Positions 17,718-26,211 of a stretch of DNA of 64,000 nt are shown here, piece after piece; position 1 is the first letter of the stretch; each line of letters opens with the position of its first letter. Both the position numbers and the translations under genes were made by a program. The notes under the pieces were generated by a model that saw only the letters and a program-made list of their open reading frames with translations, searched no databases and was not told where the DNA came from. This DNA is from Lachnospiraceae bacterium (GTDB lineage: Bacteria; Bacillota; Clostridia; Lachnospirales; Lachnospiraceae): NCBI GenBank assembly GCA_017634975.1, contig JAGBMJ010000043.1:1-64000 (forward strand). Direction: 5' to 3'.

Positions 17718-19493
17718 ATGAGCATGCTAACGCAGATCTTTGGTGTGGGTCAGTCCACTTCGGTTACGCAGCAGCAGACCGCTTCTTCCCAGCAACAGAC
17801 GCAGGCGGATAACCGCGGCAGCGAATATCTTTCCAAATTTTCCGGCGGACAGACCGTAGAAGGCAAGATCACAGGTATCAAGGGCAACGAAGTGCAGATC
17901 GAACTGCCAAACGGCGGTCAGGTCAATGCGAGGCTTGACAATGCGATGGCGTTGCAGCCCGGACAGACGCTTACCTTTGAGGTACGTTCCAATTCGGCAA
18001 ATCAGATTTCTTTAACTCCGCTTTATACCAACCTGACAATGGATCCGACCGCAGCCAAGGCACTGGCGGCGGCAGGCATGGCCGTGAATGCAGACACGCT
18101 GGCCATGACGAGTGCAATGATGGATGCCGGTATGAATATCGATAAGGCATCACTCGGAGATATGTATCATCTGCTGTCCTCTTTTCCGGGACAGGATATC
18201 AACCATATGGTGGAAATGCAGAAGCTGGGACTCCCGGTGAACGAGGAAACGATCGAACAGTATTCTGCGTTTAAAAACTATGAAAACCAGATCTCGGAAA
18301 GTATGCATGAGATCTCGGAACAGGCGTTGTCCTTATATGAGGAGCTCGCGGGCGGAGAAGGCAGTCCGGAAGCAACGCACTTTATGCGGCAGCTGACGGA
18401 TCTTTTTGCCAAGGATCTGCCGGGAGAGACGGCGGCGGACCTGCCGGCGGATCCGGTACAGACGGATCCGGAGACCGGAAAAGTGATCTTGCAGTCCCGG
18501 GGCGCGCAGCTGGAACAGGGGCTCTTGACGGAACTGACGGAGTGGATGGAAAAAACAGCGGCAAGTCCGGAAAAGGAGGCCGTGGTGCAGCCCGAAGTCA
18601 AAGAAGTGATCGAGCAGCTAAAGCTCTCACAGACAGAAAGCGGCATCGACAAGACGGCTGCGGAACAGGTGAAGCAGTCGATCGAAAAGATCCTCAAAAA
18701 ACTGGCCCCGGACGCACCGCTGGCGGCGGAAGTCGGTAAACTGGCGGCAACGGATGCGCAGATGCTCAAGCTTTCCAATGTACTGCTCAAAACGCTGGAT
18801 GCAAGCGGCGGAGAGATCGCGAATAAAGCGCTGGAGGGACAGCTCAAAGAACTGTTTCAGTCGCCGGACTTTAAGGAAGTGGTAAAAAATGCGATGAAGG
18901 ACGCCTGGACACTGCGTCCGGAGCAGGTCGGCGACAAGGCGAATGTTGAGAATCTGTATCAGAAACTGACGACGCAGTCCAAAGAACTGACCGAGATGCT
19001 GCAGCAGATCGCCAGGCCGGAATCAGGTCTTGCACAGAGTCTGGGCAATATGAACAATAATCTGGATTTTATGAACCAGATGAATCAGGCGATGCAGTAT
19101 GTACAGCTTCCGCTGAAGATGAACGGCAGTGAAGCGACCGGCGATCTTTATGTTTATTCCGACAAAAAGAGCCTGGCAAACAATGACGGTAATGTCAGCG
19201 CCATGCTGCATCTGGATATGCAGTACCTGGGAACGGTGGATGTGTATGCCGCTATTTCTCCGGGCAATCAGGTGAGTACGAAATTTTACCTTGAGAGTGA
19301 TGAAGTGATGGATCTGATCGAGGCGCACATCGATGAACTTAACGACCGCCTGGCAAACCGCGGCTACAGCGTGCGCTCAGAGGTGAAGAAACACAGCGAT
19401 ACAGACGAGACGTCCGGAAAGATAAGAAGTCTGACAGCGCCGACCGCCACGGCCCGGCCGGTCATGAAGCAGAGCTTTGATGTAAGGGCATAG
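17718..19493 (+). CDS. FliK-like (hook-length control domain) protein
   Basis: A 591-residue soluble protein. The first ~35 residues are Gln/Ser/Thr-rich. Residues ~45-100 form a small beta-rich domain (VEGKITGIKGNEVQIELPNG). A long helical middle contains acidic, Ala-rich segments. The C-terminal ~100 residues (QLPLKMNGSEATGDLYVY, LHLDMQYLGTVDVYAAI, RLANRGYSVRSEV) resemble the Flg_hook domain of FliK. Together with the FlhB-C-like gene downstream it parallels ylqG-ylqH next to rnhB in Bacillus. No flagellar structural or export gene is in the window, so a flagellar role is not shown. GGGGGAAAC precedes the ATG. Confidence 0.8.
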   Translation: MSMLTQIFGVGQSTSVTQQQTASSQQQTQADNRGSEYLSKFSGGQTVEGKITGIKGNEVQIELPNGGQVNARLDNAMALQPGQTLTFEVRSNSANQISLTPLYTNLTMDPTAAKALAAAGMAVNADTLAMTSAMMDAGMNIDKASLGDMYHLLSSFPGQDINHMVEMQKLGLPVNEETIEQYSAFKNYENQISESMHEISEQALSLYEELAGGEGSPEATHFMRQLTDLFAKDLPGETAADLPADPVQTDPETGKVILQSRGAQLEQGLLTELTEWMEKTAASPEKEAVVQPEVKEVIEQLKLSQTESGIDKTAAEQVKQSIEKILKKLAPDAPLAAEVGKLAATDAQMLKLSNVLLKTLDASGGEIANKALEGQLKELFQSPDFKEVVKNAMKDAWTLRPEQVGDKANVENLYQKLTTQSKELTEMLQQIARPESGLAQSLGNMNNNLDFMNQMNQAMQYVQLPLKMNGSEATGDLYVYSDKKSLANNDGNVSAMLHLDMQYLGTVDVYAAISPGNQVSTKFYLESDEVMDLIEAHIDELNDRLANRGYSVRSEVKKHSDTDETSGKIRSLTAPTATARPVMKQSFDVRA

Positions 19494-19597
19494 TGATTTG
19501 TAACGATAACAGTCCCGGGGGCTGGACACAGTAATGTTTGTTTACCCGGCTTTCCGCTGAAGAAACTGTCAGCGCAGCTGAGGAATGAGGGGGAATT

Positions 19598-19900
19598 ATG
19601 GCAGATGCCAGACCGAAAAAAAGAACCGCCATCGCGCTGGAATATGACCCGAATGATGCTGCACCGAAGGTGATCGCCTCCGGCAGCGGAGCGATCGCGG
19701 ACAAGATCATCGAAAAGGCAAAAGAAAACAAAGTGCCGGTGCACAAGGATGACAAACTGGCTAATACGCTCTCGCGCCTGCAGATCGGTGAGATGATCCC
19801 TCCGGAACTCTATGAGGTGGTTGCCGAAGTGCTCATGTTTGTCGACGCGATGGACAAGATCAAAGAAAAGATGCAACGCAAAGATAAGGGCGGAAAGTAA
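19598..19900 (+). CDS. FlhB C-terminal-domain-like protein (YlqH/FhlB type)
   Basis: A 100-residue protein that corresponds only to the cytoplasmic C-terminal domain of the export switch protein FlhB: TAIALEYDPNDAAPKVIASG, GAIADKIIEKAKENKVPVHK, LSRLQIGEMIPPELYEVVAE. The transmembrane part and the NPTH autocleavage motif are absent. Paired here with a FliK-like protein, the partner that FlhB senses in flagellar export. GGGGGAAT precedes the ATG. The 104 bases before it show no promoter. Confidence 0.88.
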   Translation: MADARPKKRTAIALEYDPNDAAPKVIASGSGAIADKIIEKAKENKVPVHKDDKLANTLSRLQIGEMIPPELYEVVAEVLMFVDAMDKIKEKMQRKDKGGK

Positions 19901-19915
19901 AAAACAGGTGGAAAA

Positions 19916-20293
19916 ATGGAACAGGGAACACGCAACCGGCGCCGGGCCGGTATGGAGCAGGAATCGCTGGCTTCGGCTTATCTTAAACGGGCCGGAGTCC
20001 AAATCCTGGAACGGAATTATCGTACACAAAAAGGAGAAGTCGATATCATCGGAGAAGACGGGGAATATCTCGTCTTTTTTGAGGTGAAGTGGAGATCGCA
20101 GAACGGAAGCGGTTATGCTTCGGAGGCCGTGGACCGCAGAAAGCAGCGGCAGATCTGTGGCGTGGCGGATTATTATCTCTACGAAAACGCTATCCCGCAG
20201 GATCAGGGGATCCGTTTTGATGTGATCGCAGTGGACGGGGAAAAGATCGAGTGGATCAAGGATGCCTTCTCCTATACCGGGCGGAATTTTTAG
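19916..20293 (+). CDS. YraN family (UPF0102) protein
   Basis: A 125-residue protein with the restriction-endonuclease-like fold expected of UPF0102: a helix with ESLASAYLKRAGVQILERNY, then the nuclease-type core RTQKGEVDIIGEDGEYLVFFEVKWRS as E-VDII...F-EVK (written here in pieces: GEVDIIGEDGEYLVFFEVKW), then AVDRRKQRQICGVADYYL. The acidic/Lys residues resemble a PD-(D/E)XK site. Cellular function is unsettled in the family. It follows the FlhB-like gene by 15 bases, a normal Firmicute arrangement. Confidence 0.92.
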   Translation: MEQGTRNRRRAGMEQESLASAYLKRAGVQILERNYRTQKGEVDIIGEDGEYLVFFEVKWRSQNGSGYASEAVDRRKQRQICGVADYYLYENAIPQDQGIRFDVIAVDGEKIEWIKDAFSYTGRNF

Positions 20294-20352
20294 CGCAGAG
20301 AGAATAGATATTGTTGTTTTTGCATAAAATGACCGTGGTTTTTTCGTAGATG

Positions 20353-20381
20353 TTGATTTGTTCCACGGGGTATGTTATACT
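20353..20381 (+). promoter_or_regulatory. Promoter of the SGNH hydrolase gene
   Basis: TTGATT (20353-20358), 17 bases, TATACT (20376-20381). It starts a new transcription unit, probably running through tyrS. Confidence 0.65.
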
Positions 20382-20451
20382 AGCGAAAGTTTATATATAG
20401 AATTATGTTACCTATATATAGCAATATCCGGAAGTGTTAAAAAGGAGAATT

Positions 20452-21546
20452 ATGGAAAGGGAAGAAAGAAGAAGGCCGGCGCGGAGAAAACGCCGTAACG
20501 GTGTGATGCTCGCCGTGATCGTCGTTTTGCTGGTCTTTGGGATCGGAGAACTCGTTGTTTTGGTAAAGCAGAGAAAGGAGATCCGTGAACTGACCGGCAC
20601 ACCGGGAGAGGTACAGGCGCAGCTGGCGGCAGCGCAGGAAGAAGCCGCTGCTCTGCGTGCACAGGTGGAAAGCACTCAGGCAGAACGGGATGCATATCTG
20701 GTACAGATCGAGCAACTGACGGCCGGAGCAGTACCGGCGGATCCGGCAGTGACTGTGGATGTGCCGGTGGAAGAACCGACAGCAGGAAGCCCGGTGGAGA
20801 CCGTGGAACCGGACGGTTCGGAGGCAGGCGGGGATCCCGGAACGGAGGATACGCAGGCCGGATATACGATCGAAGAAAATGTAAAACGTATTTACGAAGA
20901 TATCCGTTATCAGCAGTTTGCAAAAGAAAACGATCCTTACGATACCAAGCAGTATACTTTTGCGACGATGTATTCCTATCCTACGGATGTCGTATTTCTG
21001 GGCGACAGCCTTACGGAACGCTGCAGCTGGAACGAACTGTTTCCGGATCTGAATGTCAAAAACCGCGGGATCGGCGGCGATACCGTAAACGGTGTGCTGG
21101 TGCGTCTGGATACCGTGATGAAGACACAGCCGAAAAAGATCTTTCTGATGGTTGGCGTAAACAATCTGATGAATAACAATTCCGTGGATCAGATCGTAGA
21201 AGATTATGGAGTATTACTGGATAAACTGGTAAAGATCCGGGACGAGGACGGCGTAAAGATCTATGTGGAGTCGATCCTTCCGGCCGGACCGGAACTCAAA
21301 GATGCTTCCCGTATCATCCTGGATGGCCGTGAAGTGAACAAAGCCGTAAAAAGCATGTGTGAGGAGCGGGGCATCACCTATATCGATCTGACCGATGCAT
21401 TTTCAAATGCCGACCTGGCCCTGAACAGTGAATACGATTATGACGGCGTGCATATCAACGCCAAAGGCTATCGCGCTTTGCGCGATATATTGGATGATTA
21501 TGTATATGAAGGTTTTGACGAAGAGAATAACGAAGTAAGCGAATAA
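20452..21546 (+). CDS. Membrane-anchored SGNH/GDSL hydrolase
   Basis: About 364 residues. A basic cytoplasmic N-terminus is followed by one membrane helix (GVMLAVIVVLLVFGIGELVV), a coiled coil (AQLAAAQEEAAALRAQVES) and an acidic Pro/Glu/Thr-rich linker. The catalytic domain (~from 175) faces outside. SGNH blocks: VVFLGDSLTERCSW (Ser), GIGGDTVNGVLVRL (Gly), MVGVNNLMNNNS (Asn) and DGVHINAKGYRAL (Asp/His). Such enzymes are esterases or acetylhydrolases; the substrate may be a cell-wall polymer, by location only. AAGGAG precedes ATG 20452, preferred over GTG 20434. Confidence 0.88.
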   Translation: MEREERRRPARRKRRNGVMLAVIVVLLVFGIGELVVLVKQRKEIRELTGTPGEVQAQLAAAQEEAAALRAQVESTQAERDAYLVQIEQLTAGAVPADPAVTVDVPVEEPTAGSPVETVEPDGSEAGGDPGTEDTQAGYTIEENVKRIYEDIRYQQFAKENDPYDTKQYTFATMYSYPTDVVFLGDSLTERCSWNELFPDLNVKNRGIGGDTVNGVLVRLDTVMKTQPKKIFLMVGVNNLMNNNSVDQIVEDYGVLLDKLVKIRDEDGVKIYVESILPAGPELKDASRIILDGREVNKAVKSMCEERGITYIDLTDAFSNADLALNSEYDYDGVHINAKGYRALRDILDDYVYEGFDEENNEVSE

Positions 21547-21563
21547 ACGGAGGAAAGAAGACA

Positions 21564-22787
21564 ATGACGATTTTTGAAGAATTACAGGCAAGAGGATTGC
21601 TGGCACAGATGACGGATGAGAAGGAGATCCGTGAACTGATCGATAATGGCAAGGCTACGTTTTACATCGGTTTTGACCCGACGGCGGATTCACTGCATGT
21701 CGGACATTTCATGGCACTGTGCCTGATGAAACGTCTGCAGATGGCGGGAAACAAGCCGATCGCACTGTTGGGCGGCGGTACCGCCATGATCGGTGATCCT
21801 TCCGGCAAGACGGATATGCGTAAGATGCTGACCAAAGAAACGATCGATCACAATATCGAATGTTTTAAGAAACAGATGAGCCGTTTCATCGAATTCGGTG
21901 ATGACAAGGCGATCATGGTAAACAATGCAGACTGGCTGCTGGATCTGAATTATGTGGAAATGCTGCGTGATGTCGGCGCTCATTTCTCTGTAAACAATAT
22001 GCTGCGTGCGGAGTGCTACAAGCAGCGTATGGAGAAAGGTCTGACCTTCCTGGAGTTCAACTACATGATCATGCAGGCGTTTGATTTCTACACCTTGTAC
22101 CAGAAGTACGGCTGCAATCTGGAGTTTGGCGGTGATGACCAGTGGTCCAACATGCTGGCCGGTACCGAGCTGATCCGTCGTAAGCTGGGAAAGGATGCTT
22201 ACGCTATGACACAGGTGCTGCTGCTCAATTCCGAAGGCAAGAAGATGGGCAAGACCGAGAAGGGCGCGGTATGGCTGGATGCGGAGAAAACCAGCCCGTT
22301 CGAGTTCTTCCAGTACTGGAGAAATATCCCGGATGCCGATGTGCTCAAGTGCATCCGTATGCTGACCTTCCTGCCGATCGAAGAGATCCGGGCGATGGAC
22401 AACTGGGAAGGCAGTCAGCTCAACGAGGCAAAAGAGATCCTGGCATGGGAACTGACCAACCTGGTACACGGCAAGGAAGAAGCCGACAGGGCAAAAGAGG
22501 CTTCCCATGCACTGTTTGCCGGCGGTGGAAATTCCGAGAATATGCCGACCACGATCCTGAATGCGGAAGACTTTACCGACGGAGCCGTAGATATACTGAC
22601 ACTGCTCGTAAAGGCGTCTCTGGCATCTTCCCGCGGCGATGCACGGCGCAATGTAGAGCAGGGCGGCGTATCCGTAAACGGCGAGAAGATCACGGATATC
22701 AAGCATACATTTACAAAGGATGATTTTGATGGCGATTTTGTTCTGAAGAAGGGCAAGAAGAGCTTTATGAAGTATACGGTAGGCTAA
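21564..22787 (+). CDS. tyrS: Tyrosyl-tRNA synthetase
   Basis: It charges tRNA(Tyr) with tyrosine. The 407-residue length is standard for the bacterial type. The HIGH-type motif is HVGHF in SLHVGHFMALCLMKR, the tyrosine pocket includes FLEFNYMIMQAFDF and GGDDQWSNMLAGTELIRR, and the KMSKS-type loop reads KKMGKTEKGAVWL. A C-terminal S4 domain (GGVSVNGEKITD) binds tRNA. GGAGGAAAG precedes the ATG. No T-box leader is visible; it seems to be read from the promoter of the gene before it. Confidence 0.97.
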   Translation: MTIFEELQARGLLAQMTDEKEIRELIDNGKATFYIGFDPTADSLHVGHFMALCLMKRLQMAGNKPIALLGGGTAMIGDPSGKTDMRKMLTKETIDHNIECFKKQMSRFIEFGDDKAIMVNNADWLLDLNYVEMLRDVGAHFSVNNMLRAECYKQRMEKGLTFLEFNYMIMQAFDFYTLYQKYGCNLEFGGDDQWSNMLAGTELIRRKLGKDAYAMTQVLLLNSEGKKMGKTEKGAVWLDAEKTSPFEFFQYWRNIPDADVLKCIRMLTFLPIEEIRAMDNWEGSQLNEAKEILAWELTNLVHGKEEADRAKEASHALFAGGGNSENMPTTILNAEDFTDGAVDILTLLVKASLASSRGDARRNVEQGGVSVNGEKITDIKHTFTKDDFDGDFVLKKGKKSFMKYTVG

Positions 22788-22788
22788 A

Positions 22789-24144
22789 TTGCGTGAACAT
22801 ACGATCATAAAAGTAGAACCCGGGAGCATAGCGGAAGAGCTGGAGATCGAAGCCGGGGATGTGCTGATCTCGGTGAATGATCAGGAGATCAAGGATGTAT
22901 TTGATTACCAGTATGCCTGTGAGGCGGAATATCTGGAAGTCCTGATCCGTAAGGCGAACGGGGAAGAGTGGCTTCTTGAGGTAGACAAGGAAGAAGACGA
23001 GGAACTGGGGCTTTCTTTTGATGAAAGTCTGATGGATCAATGCCATTCGTGCCGCAACAAATGCATCTTCTGTTTTATTGACCAGAACCCAAAAGGGATG
23101 CGGCCCACGATCTACTTTAAGGATGATGATACCAGACTGTCTTTTCTGCAGGGTAATTATGTGACACTGACCAACCTGAAAGATGCCGATGTGGAACGTA
23201 TCATCAAATATCGTATGGAACCGATCAACATTTCCGTACAGACCATGAATCCGGAACTGCGGGTAAAAATGCTCAAAAATCCGCATTCCGGTGAAGTGCT
23301 GAAATATCTTAGGAATTTTTATGAAGCCGGCATACAGATGAACGGGCAGATCGTGCTCTGCAAGGGTGTGAATGACGGCGATGAACTGCGTTTTACGATC
23401 GAACAGCTGAAACAGTACGCACCGGTGATGCAGAGCGTATCGGTCGTACCGGTCGGACTATCCAAGTATCGTGACGGGTTGTATCCGCTGGAGCCTTTTG
23501 AAAAAGAGGATGCGGAAGAGGTGATCGATATCATCGAATCCTATCAGCAGGAGATCTACGAAAAACACGGCGTGCATTTTATCCATGCGTCGGATGAATG
23601 GTATATCAATGCGGGGCGGGATTTTCCGGAAGAGGAGCGTTACGACGGGTATCTGCAGATCGAAAACGGTGTCGGCATGATGCGTTCGCTGATCACGGAA
23701 GTCGATGATGTACTGAAAGTGGAAGAAATGCAGGAAGTACCGAAACGCAAAGTGACGATCGCTACCGGCAAGAGTGCCTATGCGGCGATCAAAGAGATGG
23801 CAGAGAAAACGGCAGCACATTTTCCGGGGATCGATGTGCAGGTGTTATGGATACGAAATGATTTCTTCGGACCGCGTATTACAGTAGCAGGCCTGATCAC
23901 CGGACAGGATCTGATCGCGCAGATGAAGCCGGTGGAGATCGGTGAGGAGCTGCTGATCCCGCGCTGCATGCTGCGTTTTGGCACCGAGACGTTTCTGGAT
24001 GACGAGACGGTCAGCGGGGTGGAAGAAGCGTTGCACACAAAAGTCGGCATCGTAGAGAGTGACGGCAGAGACTTCGTTGATGCGATCCTCGGGCGTGAGA
24101 GAAAGGGGCAGGGAACGGTAAATCCCTACGAATTGGAAGAATAA
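22789..24144 (+). CDS. DUF512 protein with PDZ-like and radical-SAM-like parts
   Basis: A 451-residue protein. Residues ~5-60 resemble a PDZ domain (VEPGSIAEELEIEAGDVLIS). A cysteine cluster C85, C88, C92, C95 (CHSCRNKCIFCFIDQNPKG) contains the radical-SAM spacing Cx3Cx2C, followed by LTNLKDADVERIIKYR and ISVQTMNPELR. The C-terminal half is the DUF512 region (VTIATGKSAYAAI, VAGLITGQDLIAQM). The start is TTG, one base after the tyrS stop, with no clear ribosome binding site of its own, so translation is probably coupled. The family is conserved directly upstream of der in many Clostridia, but its reaction is not known. Confidence 0.88.
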   Translation: MREHTIIKVEPGSIAEELEIEAGDVLISVNDQEIKDVFDYQYACEAEYLEVLIRKANGEEWLLEVDKEEDEELGLSFDESLMDQCHSCRNKCIFCFIDQNPKGMRPTIYFKDDDTRLSFLQGNYVTLTNLKDADVERIIKYRMEPINISVQTMNPELRVKMLKNPHSGEVLKYLRNFYEAGIQMNGQIVLCKGVNDGDELRFTIEQLKQYAPVMQSVSVVPVGLSKYRDGLYPLEPFEKEDAEEVIDIIESYQQEIYEKHGVHFIHASDEWYINAGRDFPEEERYDGYLQIENGVGMMRSLITEVDDVLKVEEMQEVPKRKVTIATGKSAYAAIKEMAEKTAAHFPGIDVQVLWIRNDFFGPRITVAGLITGQDLIAQMKPVEIGEELLIPRCMLRFGTETFLDDETVSGVEEALHTKVGIVESDGRDFVDAILGRERKGQGTVNPYELEE

Positions 24145-24154
24145 AGGTACAGAT

Positions 24155-25495
24155 ATGGCAAAGAACAGAAAACCGGTGGTCGCAGTCGTCGGCCGTCCGA
24201 ACGTAGGAAAATCAACATTGTTTAACGCACTGGCCGGCGAGCGTCTGTCGATCGTAAAGGATACGCCGGGCATCACCAGAGACCGGCTGTATACCGATGT
24301 GGAATGGCTGGATAAGAGCTTTACACTGATCGATACCGGCGGTATCGAACCGGACAGCAAGGATATCATCTTATCCCAGATGCGTGAGCAGGCACAGATC
24401 GCGATCGATACGGCCGATGTGATCATGTTTATGACCGATGTGCGGCAGGGACTCGTGGATGCGGACAGCAAGGTTGCCGATATGCTGCGCCGCTCCGGCA
24501 AACCCATTGTACTGGTTGTCAATAAAGTGGACAGCTACGAAAAGATGATGCCGGATGTCTATGAGTTTTATAACCTCGGGCTGGATGAACCGTACCCGAT
24601 CTCGGCATCGGAGCGGCAGGGACTGGGCGATCTTCTCGATAAGGTGATCTCCTATTTCCCGGAAGGAATGGCGGAAACGGAAGAGGATGATACGCCAAAG
24701 GTAGCGATCATCGGAAAGCCGAATGTGGGAAAATCTTCGATCATCAACCGCCTGATCGGGGAAAAGCGTCTGATCGTATCGGATATCGCCGGCACCACCA
24801 GAGATGCCGTGGATACACGACTGAAGCGCAACAATAAAGAATATATCTTTATCGATACGGCAGGACTGCGCCGCAAGAATAAGATCAAAGAAGAACTGGA
24901 AAAATATATGATCGTCCGTACCGTAAGCGCTGTGGAGCGCTGTGATGTGGCGGTACTCGTGATCGATGCGACGGAAGGCGTGACTGAGCAGGATGCCAAG
25001 ATCGCCGGCATCGCGCATGAACGCGGCAAGGGTATGATCGTCGTGGTCAACAAGTGGGATCTGGTCGAGAAGGACAACAAGACCTTAAATGAGTTCACTA
25101 AGAAGATCCGCGATACCTTATCCTTTATGCCCTATGCGGAGCTGCTCTTTGTCTCGGCAGAGACCGGACAACGATTGCCGAAGCTGTATGAGATGATCGA
25201 CGTGGTGATCGAAAACCATGCCATGCGTGTTCAGACCGGTGTGCTCAATGAGATCATGGCCGAAGCTGTGGCCCTGCAGCAGCCCCCGACCGATAAGGGC
25301 AAGCGTCTGAGACTGTTCTATATCACACAGGCGTCCGTAAAGCCCCCGACCTTTGTTATTTTTGTCAATGACAAAGAGCTGATGCATTTTTCCTATACGA
25401 GATATATTGAGAATAAGATCCGTGAAGCCTTTGGATTCCAGGGTACACCGTTAAAATTCATTATCCGTGAACGGAAGGAGAACGACGCAAAATGA
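24155..25495 (+). CDS. der: Ribosome-associated GTPase Der (EngA)
   Basis: An essential GTPase with two consecutive G domains that acts in 50S assembly. First G1 is VGRPNVGKSTLFNALAGE, second is IGKPNVGKSSIINRLIGEK. G3 motifs are LIDTGGIEP and FIDTAGLRRK, G4 are NKVD and NKWD. A C-terminal KH-like domain (~355-446) ends with TPLKFIIRERKE. Length of 446 is normal. It overlaps plsY by four bases (ATGA). Confidence 0.97.
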   Translation: MAKNRKPVVAVVGRPNVGKSTLFNALAGERLSIVKDTPGITRDRLYTDVEWLDKSFTLIDTGGIEPDSKDIILSQMREQAQIAIDTADVIMFMTDVRQGLVDADSKVADMLRRSGKPIVLVVNKVDSYEKMMPDVYEFYNLGLDEPYPISASERQGLGDLLDKVISYFPEGMAETEEDDTPKVAIIGKPNVGKSSIINRLIGEKRLIVSDIAGTTRDAVDTRLKRNNKEYIFIDTAGLRRKNKIKEELEKYMIVRTVSAVERCDVAVLVIDATEGVTEQDAKIAGIAHERGKGMIVVVNKWDLVEKDNKTLNEFTKKIRDTLSFMPYAELLFVSAETGQRLPKLYEMIDVVIENHAMRVQTGVLNEIMAEAVALQQPPTDKGKRLRLFYITQASVKPPTFVIFVNDKELMHFSYTRYIENKIREAFGFQGTPLKFIIRERKENDAK

Positions 25496-26211
25496 ATACC
25501 GAAATAACACTGCAGACGATCGGCGTCCGTGTGATCTGTTTACTGATCGGATATGCGTTCGGGCTGTTTCAGACGGCCTACATCATCGGTAAGGCAAACG
25601 GCATCGATATCCGGGACAAAGGAAGCGGAAATGCCGGCACGACGAATACACTTCGGGTACTCGGCAAAAAAGCCGGTCTGATCGTGATGCTGGCGGATAT
25701 CTTCAAAGCCATCCTTGCAGTGAATCTGGTATACTTTATTTTCCGGGAACAATACCCGAATCTGATCTATTTATTAAAACTCTATGCCGGGCTTGGAGCA
25801 ATCCTGGGACATAACTATCCGTTTTATCTGAAGTTTAAGGGCGGAAAAGGGATCGCAGCTATGGGCGGTATGATCCTGGCATTTCACTGGACGTATATTC
25901 CCATCGATCTGCTGCTGTTTTTCGGAACGGTTGCGGTGACACATTATGTATCCGTTGCATCCCTTCTGCTGTCTGTGAGTTTTCTGGTGCAGACGGTTTT
26001 GATGGGCGAGCTGGGCATCTTCCGGCCGTATGCAGAATCGGCACAGGCTGTGCTTGGACTGGCGATCCCAAACTCCATCCGTTATGAAATGTATGTTTTG
26101 GCCGTGATCATCACAGCCATGGCGTTCTTCCGCCATCACACCAATATCAGGAAACTCATAAAAGGCGAGGAGCGTAAGACTTATGTCTTTAAAAAGAACA
26201 AGCCGGAATAA
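25492..26211 (+). CDS. plsY: Acyl-phosphate:glycerol-3-phosphate acyltransferase PlsY
   Basis: A membrane enzyme that makes lysophosphatidic acid from acyl phosphate and glycerol-3-phosphate. It has several membrane helices and the three PlsY signature motifs: GSGNAGTTNTLRVLGKKAG, KFKGGKGIAAMGGMI, and FFRHHTNIRKLIKGEE. At 239 residues it is slightly longer than usual. It starts in the der stop (ATGA), and gpsA, which makes its substrate glycerol-3-phosphate, is 2.3 kb downstream. Confidence 0.95.
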   Translation: MNTEITLQTIGVRVICLLIGYAFGLFQTAYIIGKANGIDIRDKGSGNAGTTNTLRVLGKKAGLIVMLADIFKAILAVNLVYFIFREQYPNLIYLLKLYAGLGAILGHNYPFYLKFKGGKGIAAMGGMILAFHWTYIPIDLLLFFGTVAVTHYVSVASLLLSVSFLVQTVLMGELGIFRPYAESAQAVLGLAIPNSIRYEMYVLAVIITAMAFFRHHTNIRKLIKGEERKTYVFKKNKPE

